A DNA stretch of 64,000 nt from an uncultured Prevotellaceae bacterium (GTDB taxonomy: Bacteria > Bacteroidota > Bacteroidia > Bacteroidales > Bacteroidaceae): contig ONGG01000001.1 in assembly GCA_900317305.1 (NCBI GenBank), positions 62,001-126,000 of the forward strand. Reading direction: 5' to 3'. Shown piece after piece: positions 53,813 to 62,677 of this stretch (positions are counted from its first letter, which is position 1; the number at the start of each line of letters is the position of its first letter). The notes under the pieces are model-generated. The model searched no databases and had not been told where the DNA came from. It was given only the letters and a program-made list of their open reading frames with translations. Both the position numbers and the translations under genes were made by a program.

Positions 53813-54055
53813 ATGTTGAAGCTTAGAATAGTATCTCCGGAGCAAGTGGTGTATGATGGCGATGCCGTGAGCGTGAAAGTTCCTGGCATACTGGGCAATT
53901 TTGAGATTCTTCAAAACCATGCGCCCATCATCTCTGCCCTCCAGGTGGGCAAAGTGGTGTTCACCAACAGTGAGGGGGATCACGAACTCGACGTGAACGG
54001 TGGGTTCGTCGAAGTGCAGAAAAACAAGGTCAGCCTATGCGTAGAGGTGTACTGA
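53813..54055 (+). CDS. atpC: ATP synthase F1 subunit epsilon
   Basis: An 80-residue epsilon subunit: LKLRIVSPEQVVYDGDAVSVKVPG and the N-terminal beta-sandwich only. It lacks the C-terminal helical hairpin that in E. coli inhibits ATP hydrolysis (full length is about 138 residues), as is usual for Bacteroidales. It stands 21 bases after atpD and overlaps the next gene by 19 bases. Confidence 0.93.
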   Translation: MLKLRIVSPEQVVYDGDAVSVKVPGILGNFEILQNHAPIISALQVGKVVFTNSEGDHELDVNGGFVEVQKNKVSLCVEVY

Positions 54056-54474
54056 GCAATGACGACTTCCTGGCCAGGGCACCCCATAGGTATTGGACCT
54101 ACTCCTTGTGGCTGATTGCAGGACTGACGTTGGTGGCGCTCATCGCCTACAATGTATTCTTCGTGCAGCTCAATGTGACCCACGTTTTCATCGTGGTGCT
54201 TTTCGCACTGCTATCGAGCGTGGCGCTCTCCCTGACCTTGAAGCATGTACTTGCCTCGGAACAACCTCGTCTGATGAGGGCTTTCTTCATCTTCTCCAAC
54301 ATCCGGCTTGTAGCAGCCGCCATCCTCATCGTGGGATACGCGCTCCTGAGCCAGCAAAAGGGAAAGGAACTGTTGCCCTTCGTCATCATCCTTTCCGTAT
54401 ATTTCATCTTGCAGGATGTGCTCGACACGCTCTTTGTGGTGAGATTGCGGAATAAAGCCGAACAAGAGAAATGA
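54037..54474 (+). CDS. small membrane protein of the atp operon (AtpI-like position), 145 aa
   Basis: A 145-residue protein with four hydrophobic segments (about residues 22-42, 46-66, 84-102, 110-132). Its place between epsilon and subunit a, where AtpI/AtpQ-type assembly proteins usually sit, suggests help in c-ring assembly or Mg2+ handling, but I see no AtpI signature. The start ATG lies within the last codons of atpC (19-base overlap); the first nine residues may be extra. Overlaps the next gene by four bases. Conserved in Bacteroidales atp operons as far as I know. Confidence 0.75.
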   Translation: MRRGVLSNDDFLARAPHRYWTYSLWLIAGLTLVALIAYNVFFVQLNVTHVFIVVLFALLSSVALSLTLKHVLASEQPRLMRAFFIFSNIRLVAAAILIVGYALLSQQKGKELLPFVIILSVYFILQDVLDTLFVVRLRNKAEQEK

Positions 54475-54743
54475 GTATCTCAACGATATTTCTCACTACT
54501 CTTGCTTTCGCACTGCTGACTTTGGCCTACATCAAAGGATATCACTTCGTGAAGAAGCATGCTCCCGACCAAATGGTCAACTTCCATCTCATCATGGTGG
54601 CCATAAGGTTTCTCTTCGCAGTCACGGCTGTAGGACTATACGCCACATTCGTCGACAACAGAGAAGACACTATGCATTTCGCGGCTTTGATTCTCGGGCT
54701 TTATCTCGCGATGATAGTCATTACGCTTATATTAAAACATTGA
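54471..54743 (+). CDS. second small membrane protein of the atp operon, 90 aa
   Basis: A 90-residue protein with three hydrophobic segments and a His/Lys-bearing loop (GYHFVKKHAPDQMVNFH). ATGA overlap with the gene before it and a near-overlap with atpB after it show tight coupling. Function unknown; the operon position suggests ATP-synthase assembly or ion handling. I recognise no domain. Confidence 0.72.
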   Translation: MSISTIFLTTLAFALLTLAYIKGYHFVKKHAPDQMVNFHLIMVAIRFLFAVTAVGLYATFVDNREDTMHFAALILGLYLAMIVITLILKH

Positions 54744-54748
54744 ACCGA

Positions 54749-55816
54749 ATGAAATATATCAAACAACTGCTATGCCTCGTGGTGTTGATGTGGACTACGG
54801 CCCCGGTCGTGGCTGCCGAGAAAGGTGAGGAACTCAACATCTCGCATATCGTCCTTGAACATATCAAGGACTCATACGAGTGGCACGTCACCAATATCGG
54901 CGAGAAACCGGTGGTCATCCACCTGCCGGTGATTGTCTACAGTTCCACAGGCTTGCATGTGTTCTGCAGTTCCAAATTCGCCGAGGAGCCCGATGCCAAC
55001 GGATACAGGATGGGACCTCACAATCTGGCGATTGCAACCAAAGGCGACAATGAGGGCAAGATCGTAGAATTGGTTGGAGGTGGGGAGAAGAGACCTTTCG
55101 ATATCTCCATCACCAAGACCGTGGCTACGATGTTCATCAGTGTTATCGTGCTCTTGCTCTGCATCTTGTTGCCCGCACGCTGGTACCGCAAGCACAAGCC
55201 GAGCGACAACGCGCCGAAAGGTTTCACGGGATTCATTGAGTTGCTTGTGATGTATGTGGTGGATAATATCATCAAGCCTGGTGTGGGAAAGGGATACGAG
55301 AAGTATTGCCCTTACCTGCTCACTTGCTTCTTCTTTATCTTCACGTGCAACATCATGGGACTCATTCCATTCCCCCCGGGCGGAGGAAATGTGACCGGCA
55401 ATATCGCCGTGACATTCTTCCTCGCACTGTGTACCTTTGTGGTGGTGCAGTTCAGCGGAAACAAGCATTATTGGAAAGATATCTTCTGGCCTGATGTGCC
55501 TCTGGCCCTGAAGGCATTCCCTCTCATACCGGTCATTGAGTTCGTTGGAATCTTCACCAAGCCTTTCGCCCTCATGATCCGTCTCTTCGCAAATATCATG
55601 GCTGGTCACGCCATTGCCATCTCGCTGGTGTGCATCATCTTCCTCGTAGCCGCGAAACCCATTGGCGTGTTCCTGGGCATGAGTGGCGTCAGTGTCATCA
55701 TGAGTGTGTTCATGTCCACCCTCGAGGTGCTGGTGTGCTTCATCCAGGCCATGGTGTTCACCATGCTCAGCTCCATCTTCATCGGACTGGCACGCACAGA
55801 GCCAGAACATGAGTAG
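54749..55816 (+). CDS. atpB: ATP synthase F0 subunit a
   Basis: A 355-residue a subunit, longer than the 271 of E. coli because of an N-terminal extension. Residues 1-23 are a signal peptide (TAPVVA-A) and about 25-120 a periplasmic-looking domain found in Bacteroidetes. Five to six membrane segments follow. The essential Arg278 lies in MIRLFANIMAGH. It forms the proton half-channels facing the c ring. ATG 54749 is chosen over the TTG at 54740, which overlaps the TGA of the gene before. Expected in all Bacteroidales operons. Confidence 0.93.
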   Translation: MKYIKQLLCLVVLMWTTAPVVAAEKGEELNISHIVLEHIKDSYEWHVTNIGEKPVVIHLPVIVYSSTGLHVFCSSKFAEEPDANGYRMGPHNLAIATKGDNEGKIVELVGGGEKRPFDISITKTVATMFISVIVLLLCILLPARWYRKHKPSDNAPKGFTGFIELLVMYVVDNIIKPGVGKGYEKYCPYLLTCFFFIFTCNIMGLIPFPPGGGNVTGNIAVTFFLALCTFVVVQFSGNKHYWKDIFWPDVPLALKAFPLIPVIEFVGIFTKPFALMIRLFANIMAGHAIAISLVCIIFLVAAKPIGVFLGMSGVSVIMSVFMSTLEVLVCFIQAMVFTMLSSIFIGLARTEPEHE

Positions 55817-55906
55817 GCATGGCGGCCATACGGACAACGTACGGCTCCGTGTTTCAAGTAAAAAATAACAAACAACATCAATTAATAATTTAAAACTTTA
55901 AGTACT

Positions 55907-56146
55907 ATGATTTCATTATTATTGGCCATTGAAGGCATCGCAAAATTTGGCGCCGCTGTAGGTGCAGGTCTCGCAGCAATCGGTGCAGGTATTGGTATCG
56001 GTAAAATCGGTGGACAGGCAATGGATGCCATGGCCCGCCAGCCCGAGGTAATGAACAAGTTGTTCACCAACATGATCGTTGCCGCTGCTCTTATCGAGGG
56101 TGTTGCCCTCTTCGCAGCCGTGATCGCATTCCTCTGCGTAGGATAA
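55907..56146 (+). CDS. atpE: ATP synthase F0 subunit c
   Basis: A 79-residue hairpin of two membrane helices joined by the polar loop ARQPE. The ion-binding carboxylate is Glu64 in ALIEGVALF. The sodium-type subunits carry Gln near residue 32 and Ser/Thr after the Glu (ES); here the equivalents are Ile (in GIGIGKIGG) and Gly, so the ring should carry protons. There is a 90-base gap after atpB, perhaps to give atpE higher expression. It forms the rotor ring. Confidence 0.95.
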   Translation: MISLLLAIEGIAKFGAAVGAGLAAIGAGIGIGKIGGQAMDAMARQPEVMNKLFTNMIVAAALIEGVALFAAVIAFLCVG

Positions 56147-56184
56147 CATCGAGACGTTTTTGTTGAACAAGCAAATTCAAGCGT

Positions 56185-56691
56185 ATGGATTTATTGATTC
56201 CGAGTAGTGGCTTGCTTTTCTGGATGTCCATCACGTTCTTCGTGGTGCTCTTCATCCTGTGGAAGTGGGGCTTCCCCGCCATCACCGATATGGTAAGGGA
56301 GCGCAACGCCTTCATTGATGAGAGCCTGCGCAAGGCGCAAGAGGCCAACGACAAACTCGCCAACATACAACAAGAAGGTGAATCCATTCTGCAGGAGGCT
56401 CGTGGGGAGCAGGCACGCATCATGAAAGAGGCGACAAGCACCCGCGACGCTATCGTGGGACAAGCACAGGAGAAAGCCAAGGCCGAGGGTGCACGCATCA
56501 TCGGCGAGGCCAAGGCCGAGGCGGAGAACGAGAGGCAGAACGCCATGAACGACATCCGCTCTCAAGTGGCCGTCCTCTCTGTACAGATAGCAGAGAAAGT
56601 GCTCCGCGAGAAGTTATCTACCGACAAAGCGCAGATGGATCTCATTGACAAACTGCTTGATGAGGTTTCTGTAGGCAACAATAAGAATTAG
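56185..56691 (+). CDS. atpF: ATP synthase F0 subunit b
   Basis: A 168-residue b subunit: one N-terminal membrane helix (about 7-27) and a long charged helix forming the peripheral stalk (ESLRKAQEANDKLAN through EAKAEAENERQNA, residues about 45-130). It joins F0 to F1 through delta. It begins 38 bases after atpE and precedes atpH by five bases. Normal length. Confidence 0.94.
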   Translation: MDLLIPSSGLLFWMSITFFVVLFILWKWGFPAITDMVRERNAFIDESLRKAQEANDKLANIQQEGESILQEARGEQARIMKEATSTRDAIVGQAQEKAKAEGARIIGEAKAEAENERQNAMNDIRSQVAVLSVQIAEKVLREKLSTDKAQMDLIDKLLDEVSVGNNKN

Positions 56692-56696
56692 TCATT

Positions 56697-57233
56697 ATGG
56701 AGATAGGTGTATTATCGGTTCGTTATGCAAGGGCGCTTCTCAAAAGTGCGCTCGAGCAGCATATCGAGGAACAGGTCTACCAGGAGATGCTCACGCTCTC
56801 GCAGAGTTATCTCAAGGTGCCTGAACTCAGATTCACAATCGACAATCCTATGCTCGAGAAAAGCAAGAAGAAGACGCTGCTCGTCACTGCTACGGGCGGA
56901 AAAGTGTCTCCGCTCACAGAGCGATTCATCGAATTGGTTCTTGCCGAGGATAGGGAGAACACCCTTCAGTTTATGGCTGCTTCGTATGTGACGCTGTACA
57001 GGAAACACAAGAACATCACAAGTGGCAGGCTCATCACTGCGGTCGCCGTTACCCCGGAAATCGAGAAGAAGATGCGGCAACGCGTGGAGAGCAGAACTCA
57101 GGGAACTGTGGAGTTTCAGACCGAGATCGACCCCGAGATTATCGGTGGGTTCATTCTCGAATACGATACGTACAGGATGGACGCAAGCGTGCAAAACCAG
57201 TTGCGCAACATCCTCACACAGTTAAGAAAATAA
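56697..57233 (+). CDS. atpH: ATP synthase F1 subunit delta
   Basis: A 178-residue delta subunit linking the b stalk to the top of F1. [19 protein letters not shown] lies in the N-terminal helical domain; the C-terminal [26 protein letters not shown] is the most conserved part of the family. Tight spacing with atpF (five bases) and 28 bases before atpA. Confidence 0.93.
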   Translation: MEIGVLSVRYARALLKSALEQHIEEQVYQEMLTLSQSYLKVPELRFTIDNPMLEKSKKKTLLVTATGGKVSPLTERFIELVLAEDRENTLQFMAASYVTLYRKHKNITSGRLITAVAVTPEIEKKMRQRVESRTQGTVEFQTEIDPEIIGGFILEYDTYRMDASVQNQLRNILTQLRK

Positions 57234-57261
57234 GTATATTAACGGAAAAACCAAATTATCA

Positions 57262-58845
57262 ATGTCTGACAAAATAAAACCAAGCGAAGTATCCGAGGTG
57301 TTGCTGCAGCAATTGCGTAGCATCAGCAGCAACGAGAAATTCGACGAGGTGGGCACCGTGCTGCAAGTGAGCGACGGTGTGGCCCGCATCTATGGACTCC
57401 GCAATGCGGAGGCCAACGAGTTGCTCGAGTTCGAGAACGGAACGATGGCGATTGTCATGAACTTGGAGGAAGACAATGTGGGATGTGTGCTGCTCGGCAC
57501 CACATCAGGCATCAAGGAGGGCATGGTCGTGAAACGTACGAAGCGTATCGCTTCCATCAGGGTCAACGACAACATGCTCGGACGTGTCATCAATCCTCTT
57601 GGCCAGGCCATCGATGGAAAGGGTGACATCGACCTTTCCGATGCTTTTGAGATGCCCCTCGACAGAAAAGCTCCTGGTGTGATTTATCGTCAGCCGGTGA
57701 AGGAACCGCTGCAGACAGGCCTGAAAGCCGTCGACTCCATGATTCCTATCGGAAGAGGACAGCGTGAGTTGATCATTGGCGACAGGCAAACTGGAAAAAC
57801 GGCAATCGCCGTTGATACCATCATCAACCAGAAGAGCTTCTACGAGGCAGGGAAACCTGTATATTGTATCTATGTGGCCATCGGACAGAAAGCGTCGACT
57901 GTGGCCGCCCTCGTCCAAAACCTCAAAGAGCATGGGGCCATGCCCTATACCATCGTCGTTTCGGCCACCGCTGCCGATCCCGCCGCCATGCAGTACTATG
58001 CACCTTTTGCTGGAGCTGCCATCGGTGAGTATTTCCGCGACAGGGGAGAGTCGGCCCTCGTAGTCTACGACGACCTCTCCAAGCAGGCTGTGGCCTATCG
58101 TGAGGTGTCGCTCATCCTGAAGCGCCCTTCCGGACGCGAGGCTTATCCCGGTGATGTGTTCTATCTCCACAGCCGTCTGCTCGAGCGTGCCGCACGTATC
58201 AACGACCAGCAAGAGGTGGCCGTGCAGATGAACGACCTGCCAGAGTGCATGAAAGGCCACGTGAAAGGTGGTGGCTCGCTCACTGCCCTGCCTATCATCG
58301 AGACACAGGCTGGCGACGTGTCGGCTTACATTCCCACGAATGTCATCTCCATCACCGACGGACAGATCTATCTGGAGACCGACCTCTTCAACCAGGGCTT
58401 CCGTCCTGCCATCAACGTGGGTATCTCCGTGAGCCGTGTGGGTGGTTCGGCACAGATCAAGAGTATGAAGAAAGTGGCCGGTACATTGAAGATCGATATG
58501 GCTCAGTATCGTGAGCTCGAGGCGTTCTCCAAGTTCTCGAGCGATATGGATGCCGTGACAGCCATGACCCTCGACCGTGGTCGCAAGAACAACCAATTGC
58601 TTATCCAGCCGCAGTACAGTCCTATGAATGTAGGCGAGCAGATTGCCATCCTCTATTGTGGCACAAACGGACTGATGCATGAGGTGCCTGTGACCGAGGT
58701 GAGGAAATGCCAGGACCTCTTCCTCGAGAAAATGAGAAGTGCCCACTCCGATGTGATCGACTTGCTTGCCAGTGGAAAGATTGATGACAATGCCACTGGC
58801 GTCATCAAGTCTGTCATGGCTGATATCGCCGGACAATTCAAGTAA
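57262..58845 (+). CDS. atpA: ATP synthase F1 subunit alpha
   Basis: A 527-residue non-catalytic nucleotide-binding subunit. P-loop GDRQTGKT (173-180), PAISVGLSVSRVG-type segment (here [17 protein letters not shown]), and the arginine finger region are present. It alternates with beta in the F1 head. Between delta and gamma as in most bacteria. No oddity in length. Confidence 0.97.
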   Translation: MSDKIKPSEVSEVLLQQLRSISSNEKFDEVGTVLQVSDGVARIYGLRNAEANELLEFENGTMAIVMNLEEDNVGCVLLGTTSGIKEGMVVKRTKRIASIRVNDNMLGRVINPLGQAIDGKGDIDLSDAFEMPLDRKAPGVIYRQPVKEPLQTGLKAVDSMIPIGRGQRELIIGDRQTGKTAIAVDTIINQKSFYEAGKPVYCIYVAIGQKASTVAALVQNLKEHGAMPYTIVVSATAADPAAMQYYAPFAGAAIGEYFRDRGESALVVYDDLSKQAVAYREVSLILKRPSGREAYPGDVFYLHSRLLERAARINDQQEVAVQMNDLPECMKGHVKGGGSLTALPIIETQAGDVSAYIPTNVISITDGQIYLETDLFNQGFRPAINVGISVSRVGGSAQIKSMKKVAGTLKIDMAQYRELEAFSKFSSDMDAVTAMTLDRGRKNNQLLIQPQYSPMNVGEQIAILYCGTNGLMHEVPVTEVRKCQDLFLEKMRSAHSDVIDLLASGKIDDNATGVIKSVMADIAGQFK

Positions 58846-58851
58846 TCGCCT

Positions 58852-59817
58852 ATGCCGTCACTAAAAGAGATAAAAAACCGCATAGCCTCGGTCAACAGCA
58901 CACGTAAGATTACGAGTGCCATGAAGATGGTGGCTTCATCGAAACTGCACCATGCACAGGTGCAAATCGAGAAGATGCTCCCCTACGAGAGCATGTTGGA
59001 GCATATCGTAAAGACATTCCTCGCTTCTGATGCCGAAGCCGGCACCATCTATGAGCTCGAGAGAGAGGTCAAGAAGGTGGTGTTGGTGGTCTTCGCGTCG
59101 AACAGTAGTCTTTGCGGTGGCTTCAACTCCAATATCATCAAACTCATGCAGCAGGCCATTGCGGGATACGAGCACCTGGGCAGGGAGAATATCCTTATTT
59201 ATCCCATTGGCCGCAAGGTGGCTGAAAAAGTGACGAAACTTGGTTATCGCTCTGCTGGCGATTTCTCGGCGTTGGCCGACAAGCCCAATTCTGCCGAGTG
59301 TATCAGGATTGCTACCGAACTGGGTGCAATGTTCCGTACAGGTGAGGTAGACAAAGTCGAACTCATCTATCATCATTTCAAGAGCGCCGGCTCGCAAATC
59401 CTGACGAGAAAGACCTTGCTGCCTATCGATGTGGAGTCGATTGTGGAAGAGGACCACGAACGTGACCTCACTTCCAACATCATCACGAAGAAGGCGCAAG
59501 ACTATCTCAAGAAACACCATAAGGAAGAGAAATCCCAACAAACTGAGGCCAAACCGCTCAACGACAACTTCATCGTAGAGCCCGATTTGGATACTGTGTT
59601 GGGTGTTCTCGTGCCCAAGGTGGTACACTTGGCTCTCTACACGGCCTTGCTCGACAGCAATGCTTCCGAGCATGCGGCAAGAATGGTGGCCATGCAGACG
59701 GCTACCGATAATGCCGACGAACTGCTCAGGGAGCTCAACTTGCAGTACAACAAGAGTCGTCAACAGGCAATTACCAACGAACTTCTTGATATTGTCGGTG
59801 GTTCGGTGAATAACTGA
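58852..59817 (+). CDS. atpG: ATP synthase F1 subunit gamma
   Basis: A 321-residue rotor shaft. LKEIKNRIASVNSTRKITSAMKMVASSKL and the C-terminal RMVAMQTATDNADELLRELNLQYNKSRQQAITNELLDIVGG form the coiled coil. It is about 35 residues longer than the E. coli subunit because of a charged insert around residues 200-235 (EDHERDL, KKHHKEEKSQQ), seen in Bacteroidales. Last gene of the operon, followed by a terminator. Confidence 0.96.
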   Translation: MPSLKEIKNRIASVNSTRKITSAMKMVASSKLHHAQVQIEKMLPYESMLEHIVKTFLASDAEAGTIYELEREVKKVVLVVFASNSSLCGGFNSNIIKLMQQAIAGYEHLGRENILIYPIGRKVAEKVTKLGYRSAGDFSALADKPNSAECIRIATELGAMFRTGEVDKVELIYHHFKSAGSQILTRKTLLPIDVESIVEEDHERDLTSNIITKKAQDYLKKHHKEEKSQQTEAKPLNDNFIVEPDLDTVLGVLVPKVVHLALYTALLDSNASEHAARMVAMQTATDNADELLRELNLQYNKSRQQAITNELLDIVGGSVNN

Positions 59818-59842
59818 TCTCCACGATGCCGACCCTACATTC

Positions 59843-59872
59843 AGGCGAGAAACGTTATGGCGTTTCTCGCCT
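59843..59872 (+). terminator. terminator of the ATP synthase operon
   Basis: AGGCGAGAAACG (59843-59854) pairs perfectly with CGTTTCTCGCCT (59861-59872) over TTATGG, followed by GTTTC. It starts 25 bases after the atpG stop. Confidence 0.85.
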
Positions 59873-59951
59873 GTTTCATGTTTGTGGTGAGAAAAATTAC
59901 TTTCCACTTTCATTTTATCATTGATTTTTAAAATCATTTCACTTTTTTTAT

Positions 59952-59959
59952 TATCTTTG
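59952..59959 (+). promoter_or_regulatory. -7 element of the NupG-like transporter operon
   Basis: TATCTTTG, 44 bases before the ATG at 60004. The upstream spacer is AT-rich without a clear TTTG at -33. Confidence 0.6.
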
Positions 59960-60003
59960 TAACCAGAAGAATTAGCTGAGTTAAACCCAAAACGATATAC
60001 TAA

Positions 60004-61335
60004 ATGAACATCAAACTACGACTGGCAGTGATGAATTTCTTGGAATTCGCTGTCTGGGGTGCCTACCTCACATGTATGAGTAATTATCTCGGCAAGGCAG
60101 GATTGGGAGCCGAGGTTCCATGGTTCTATGCCATTCAGGGAATTGTGTCAATTTTCATGCCCACTCTGATGGGTATCGTGGCCGACAAGTATATGCAGCC
60201 TCAACGCGTGCTGGGACTCTGCCATTTCCTCGCTGGTGCATTCATGTTGTGCTGCTGGTGGATGGGTATGAACAATCCCACGCCCGACAAGGCCATGTTC
60301 ATCACGCTCTACACATTGAGCGTCGCTTTCTACATGCCAACTATCGCATTGGCCAACACTACTGCTTTCTCTATCCTCACGCGTAATGGGATGGATACGG
60401 TCAAGGATTTCCCACCCATCCGTGTGCTCGGCACTGTGGGTTTCATTGCCACCATGTGGTTCGTCAACTGTGCAGTGTGGGATGGCAGTTCGTTTATGTT
60501 TACCTTGGGCGAAAACGCGCATAAGTTCCAGTACACCTACATGCAGTTCTTTGTGTCGGGTCTGCTTAGTTTCGTGCTGTTTGCCTATTGCTTCACCTTG
60601 CCTGCTTGTCCGCTGGTAAAGAAGGAAGGCAAGACTTCCTTGGTGGAATCTTTTGGCTTGAATGCGTTCAAACTGTTCAAGACCAGGAAGATGGCCATGT
60701 TCTTTATCTTCTCAGCACTGCTGGGTATGTGTCTTCAGGTGACCAATGGCTATGCAGGACCGTTCATTACCAGTTTCAAAGGTAGTATCGACGAGGCTGT
60801 TGCTAATTCTTTTGCTGCCAATAATGCCACATTGCTGACCTCTATCTCGCAGATGAGCGAGGCACTATGTATATTGATGATTCCGTTCTGCCTTAAGAAG
60901 TTCGGCATAAAGGGCGTGATGCTCATGTCGATGTTCGCTTGGGTATTCCGTTTCGGCTTCTTCGGGGTAGGCAATCCTGCTATGCCGGGAGTGGTCTTCT
61001 TCATCCTCTCTTGCATCGTTTATGGTGTTGCCTTCGATTTCTTCAATGTTTCGGGCGGTATCTTCGTCGACCAGGAGTGTGAGCCTTCTATCAAGGCCTC
61101 GGCTCAGGGCTTGTTCATGATGATGACAAATGGCGTGGGGGCCACCGTAGGCACTTTGGCTGCAGGTGCCATCATTAACTCGTTCTGCTCCTGGCAGGAT
61201 GTGGAAGTAAATGGCGTACAGCAGAGCTTCCTTTTGGGTGACTGGCAGACTTGCTGGTTCATCTTTGCTGGATTCGCATTGGTGGTAGGTGTCGCTTTTG
61301 CCTTGGTGTTCCATCCCGAAAAAGCACGTAAGTAA
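60004..61335 (+). CDS. major facilitator protein, NupG-like nucleoside/H+ symporter family
   Basis: A 443-residue inner-membrane transporter with 12 predicted segments. The start MNIKLRLAVMNFLEFAVWGAYLTCMSNYL and the NupG/XapB-type FPPIRVLGTVGFI near residue 135 point to the nucleoside:H+ symporter branch of the major facilitator family. It should import nucleosides. The stop overlaps the next start (TAATG), so the three genes to 62629 form an operon. Substrate is inferred. Confidence 0.85.
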   Translation: MNIKLRLAVMNFLEFAVWGAYLTCMSNYLGKAGLGAEVPWFYAIQGIVSIFMPTLMGIVADKYMQPQRVLGLCHFLAGAFMLCCWWMGMNNPTPDKAMFITLYTLSVAFYMPTIALANTTAFSILTRNGMDTVKDFPPIRVLGTVGFIATMWFVNCAVWDGSSFMFTLGENAHKFQYTYMQFFVSGLLSFVLFAYCFTLPACPLVKKEGKTSLVESFGLNAFKLFKTRKMAMFFIFSALLGMCLQVTNGYAGPFITSFKGSIDEAVANSFAANNATLLTSISQMSEALCILMIPFCLKKFGIKGVMLMSMFAWVFRFGFFGVGNPAMPGVVFFILSCIVYGVAFDFFNVSGGIFVDQECEPSIKASAQGLFMMMTNGVGATVGTLAAGAIINSFCSWQDVEVNGVQQSFLLGDWQTCWFIFAGFALVVGVAFALVFHPEKARK

Positions 61336-61892
61336 TGGCGCTGGTACGGATGGTATACAAAAGTGTGAACGAAATCGTCGGCAACGATGATGTCGGTATC
61401 TTGTTGCTTGTCAACGAGGAAGGAACCCGGCAGCTGTCGATGGTTTGTGACAAGCACATGGTATACCAGTTCCGGCTCAGATTGTCAAAGGCTGAGATTG
61501 TTGACAAACTGCTGCCAGAGGTACTTTGGCAGGTCGTGGTGAGGAGTCTCGACATGCAGTTCCAGGTGGTGATCAACGACCTGGTAGATGGGCAATACAA
61601 AACGCTGCTTTATATGCCAGATATCCTGCAAGCCATCCCCATAAGGGCAAGCGACGCTATATTGCTGGCTCATTTTGCAAAAATCCCCATCTTTATAGAG
61701 GAAAGTCTGTTATTGCGGCAGAGCGTTCCATATAGCGAGGAGTCGGTCGCTGTTTCGGTTCCAGTCAACGTGATAACTACCGAAATGCTGAAAAAAGCGC
61801 TCGATAAGGCTATCAGCGAGGAGAATTATGAGCAGGCCTCTCAATTGCGCGATGAGTTGCAACGGCGTTCAAAAAGTGAAAGTAATACATGA
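61335..61892 (+). CDS. bifunctional nuclease family protein (DUF151) with a UVR motif
   Basis: A 185-residue protein. Residues about 5-130 form the DUF151/BFN domain (GILLLVNEEGTRQLSM, PIRASDAILLAHFAKIPIFIEE); residues about 150-180 are a UVR helix pair (KKALDKAISEENYEQASQLRDEL). The Bfn1 group in plants was described as a nuclease; activity in bacteria is unproven. It starts in the stop codon of the transporter gene and ends in the start of rsmE (ATGA). UVR motifs contact UvrB/ClpC-like partners. Confidence 0.87.
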   Translation: MALVRMVYKSVNEIVGNDDVGILLLVNEEGTRQLSMVCDKHMVYQFRLRLSKAEIVDKLLPEVLWQVVVRSLDMQFQVVINDLVDGQYKTLLYMPDILQAIPIRASDAILLAHFAKIPIFIEESLLLRQSVPYSEESVAVSVPVNVITTEMLKKALDKAISEENYEQASQLRDELQRRSKSESNT

Positions 61893-62629
61893 AGGAAACT
61901 CGATATTTCTTTGTGCCTGAGGCTGAAAGCGCAGGTGCTCTTCCCGAGGAAGAGGCCGCACATGCTTTGCGTGTGCTGCGACTGGCTCAGGGCGACGAGA
62001 TTTTCCTCATTGACGGCAATGGGTACTTTTATCGTGCCGTCGTTTCTGTTGCCTCATCTAAAAAATGCTTGTATGAAATCATGGAGGCCATGCCACAATC
62101 CAGGTTGTGGCATGGCCATATTCATCTGGCCATGGCGCCAACCAAAAATATCGACAGGGTAGAGTGGATGGCTGAAAAAGTCACCGAGATAGGCTTCGAT
62201 GAGCTGTCGTTCCTCAATTGCCGTTTTTCGGAGCGCCGAGTGGTCAAGTGCAACCGTATTGAGAGAGTTGTAATCTCTGCTGTCAAGCAAAGTCGTAAGG
62301 CTTGGAAGCCGGTCGTCAACGAGATCATGGATTTCAAAGACTTTGTCTGCAAGCCAAGAACTGGTCTGAAATGTATCGCCCATTGTTACAGTGAGGTAGA
62401 GAAAACCGATTTGTTCCAGTTGTTGCAATCGCCCGAAGATGTGCCCGATTCCGACCTCACTATTCTGATCGGGCCCGAGGGCGACTTCTCCATCGACGAG
62501 GTGAATATGGCCATTGCCAATGGCTTCCACTCCATTTCTCTCGGCGAATGCCGGTTGCGCACAGAGACAGCCTGCCTCTTCGCGGTTTCTATAGCCCAAT
62601 TGGCTAGAAGAAAACTCAAACTGCTTTAA
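61889..62629 (+). CDS. rsmE: 16S rRNA (uracil1498-N3)-methyltransferase
   Basis: A 246-residue SPOUT methyltransferase that methylates U1498 of 16S rRNA in the 30S decoding centre. HAHVLRVLR-like start (here HALRVLRLAQGDEI), LAMAPTKNIDRVEWMAEKVTEIG, ILIGPEGDFSIDE and SLGECRLRTETA form the trefoil knot, all typical. The ATG overlaps the DUF151 stop by four bases. A 48-base gap precedes the phosphate cotransporter. Confidence 0.94.
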   Translation: MKETRYFFVPEAESAGALPEEEAAHALRVLRLAQGDEIFLIDGNGYFYRAVVSVASSKKCLYEIMEAMPQSRLWHGHIHLAMAPTKNIDRVEWMAEKVTEIGFDELSFLNCRFSERRVVKCNRIERVVISAVKQSRKAWKPVVNEIMDFKDFVCKPRTGLKCIAHCYSEVEKTDLFQLLQSPEDVPDSDLTILIGPEGDFSIDEVNMAIANGFHSISLGECRLRTETACLFAVSIAQLARRKLKLL

Positions 62630-62677
62630 ATTAATAATCATATATCATCCTTCATTCAAACCTCCCAAATCATCATT

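Noticed and set aside
57505-58836. A 443-codon open frame on the minus strand opposite atpA
   Set aside because: It mirrors a strongly conserved gene with fixed codon use; the antisense frame has no recognisable domain. It is a shadow.
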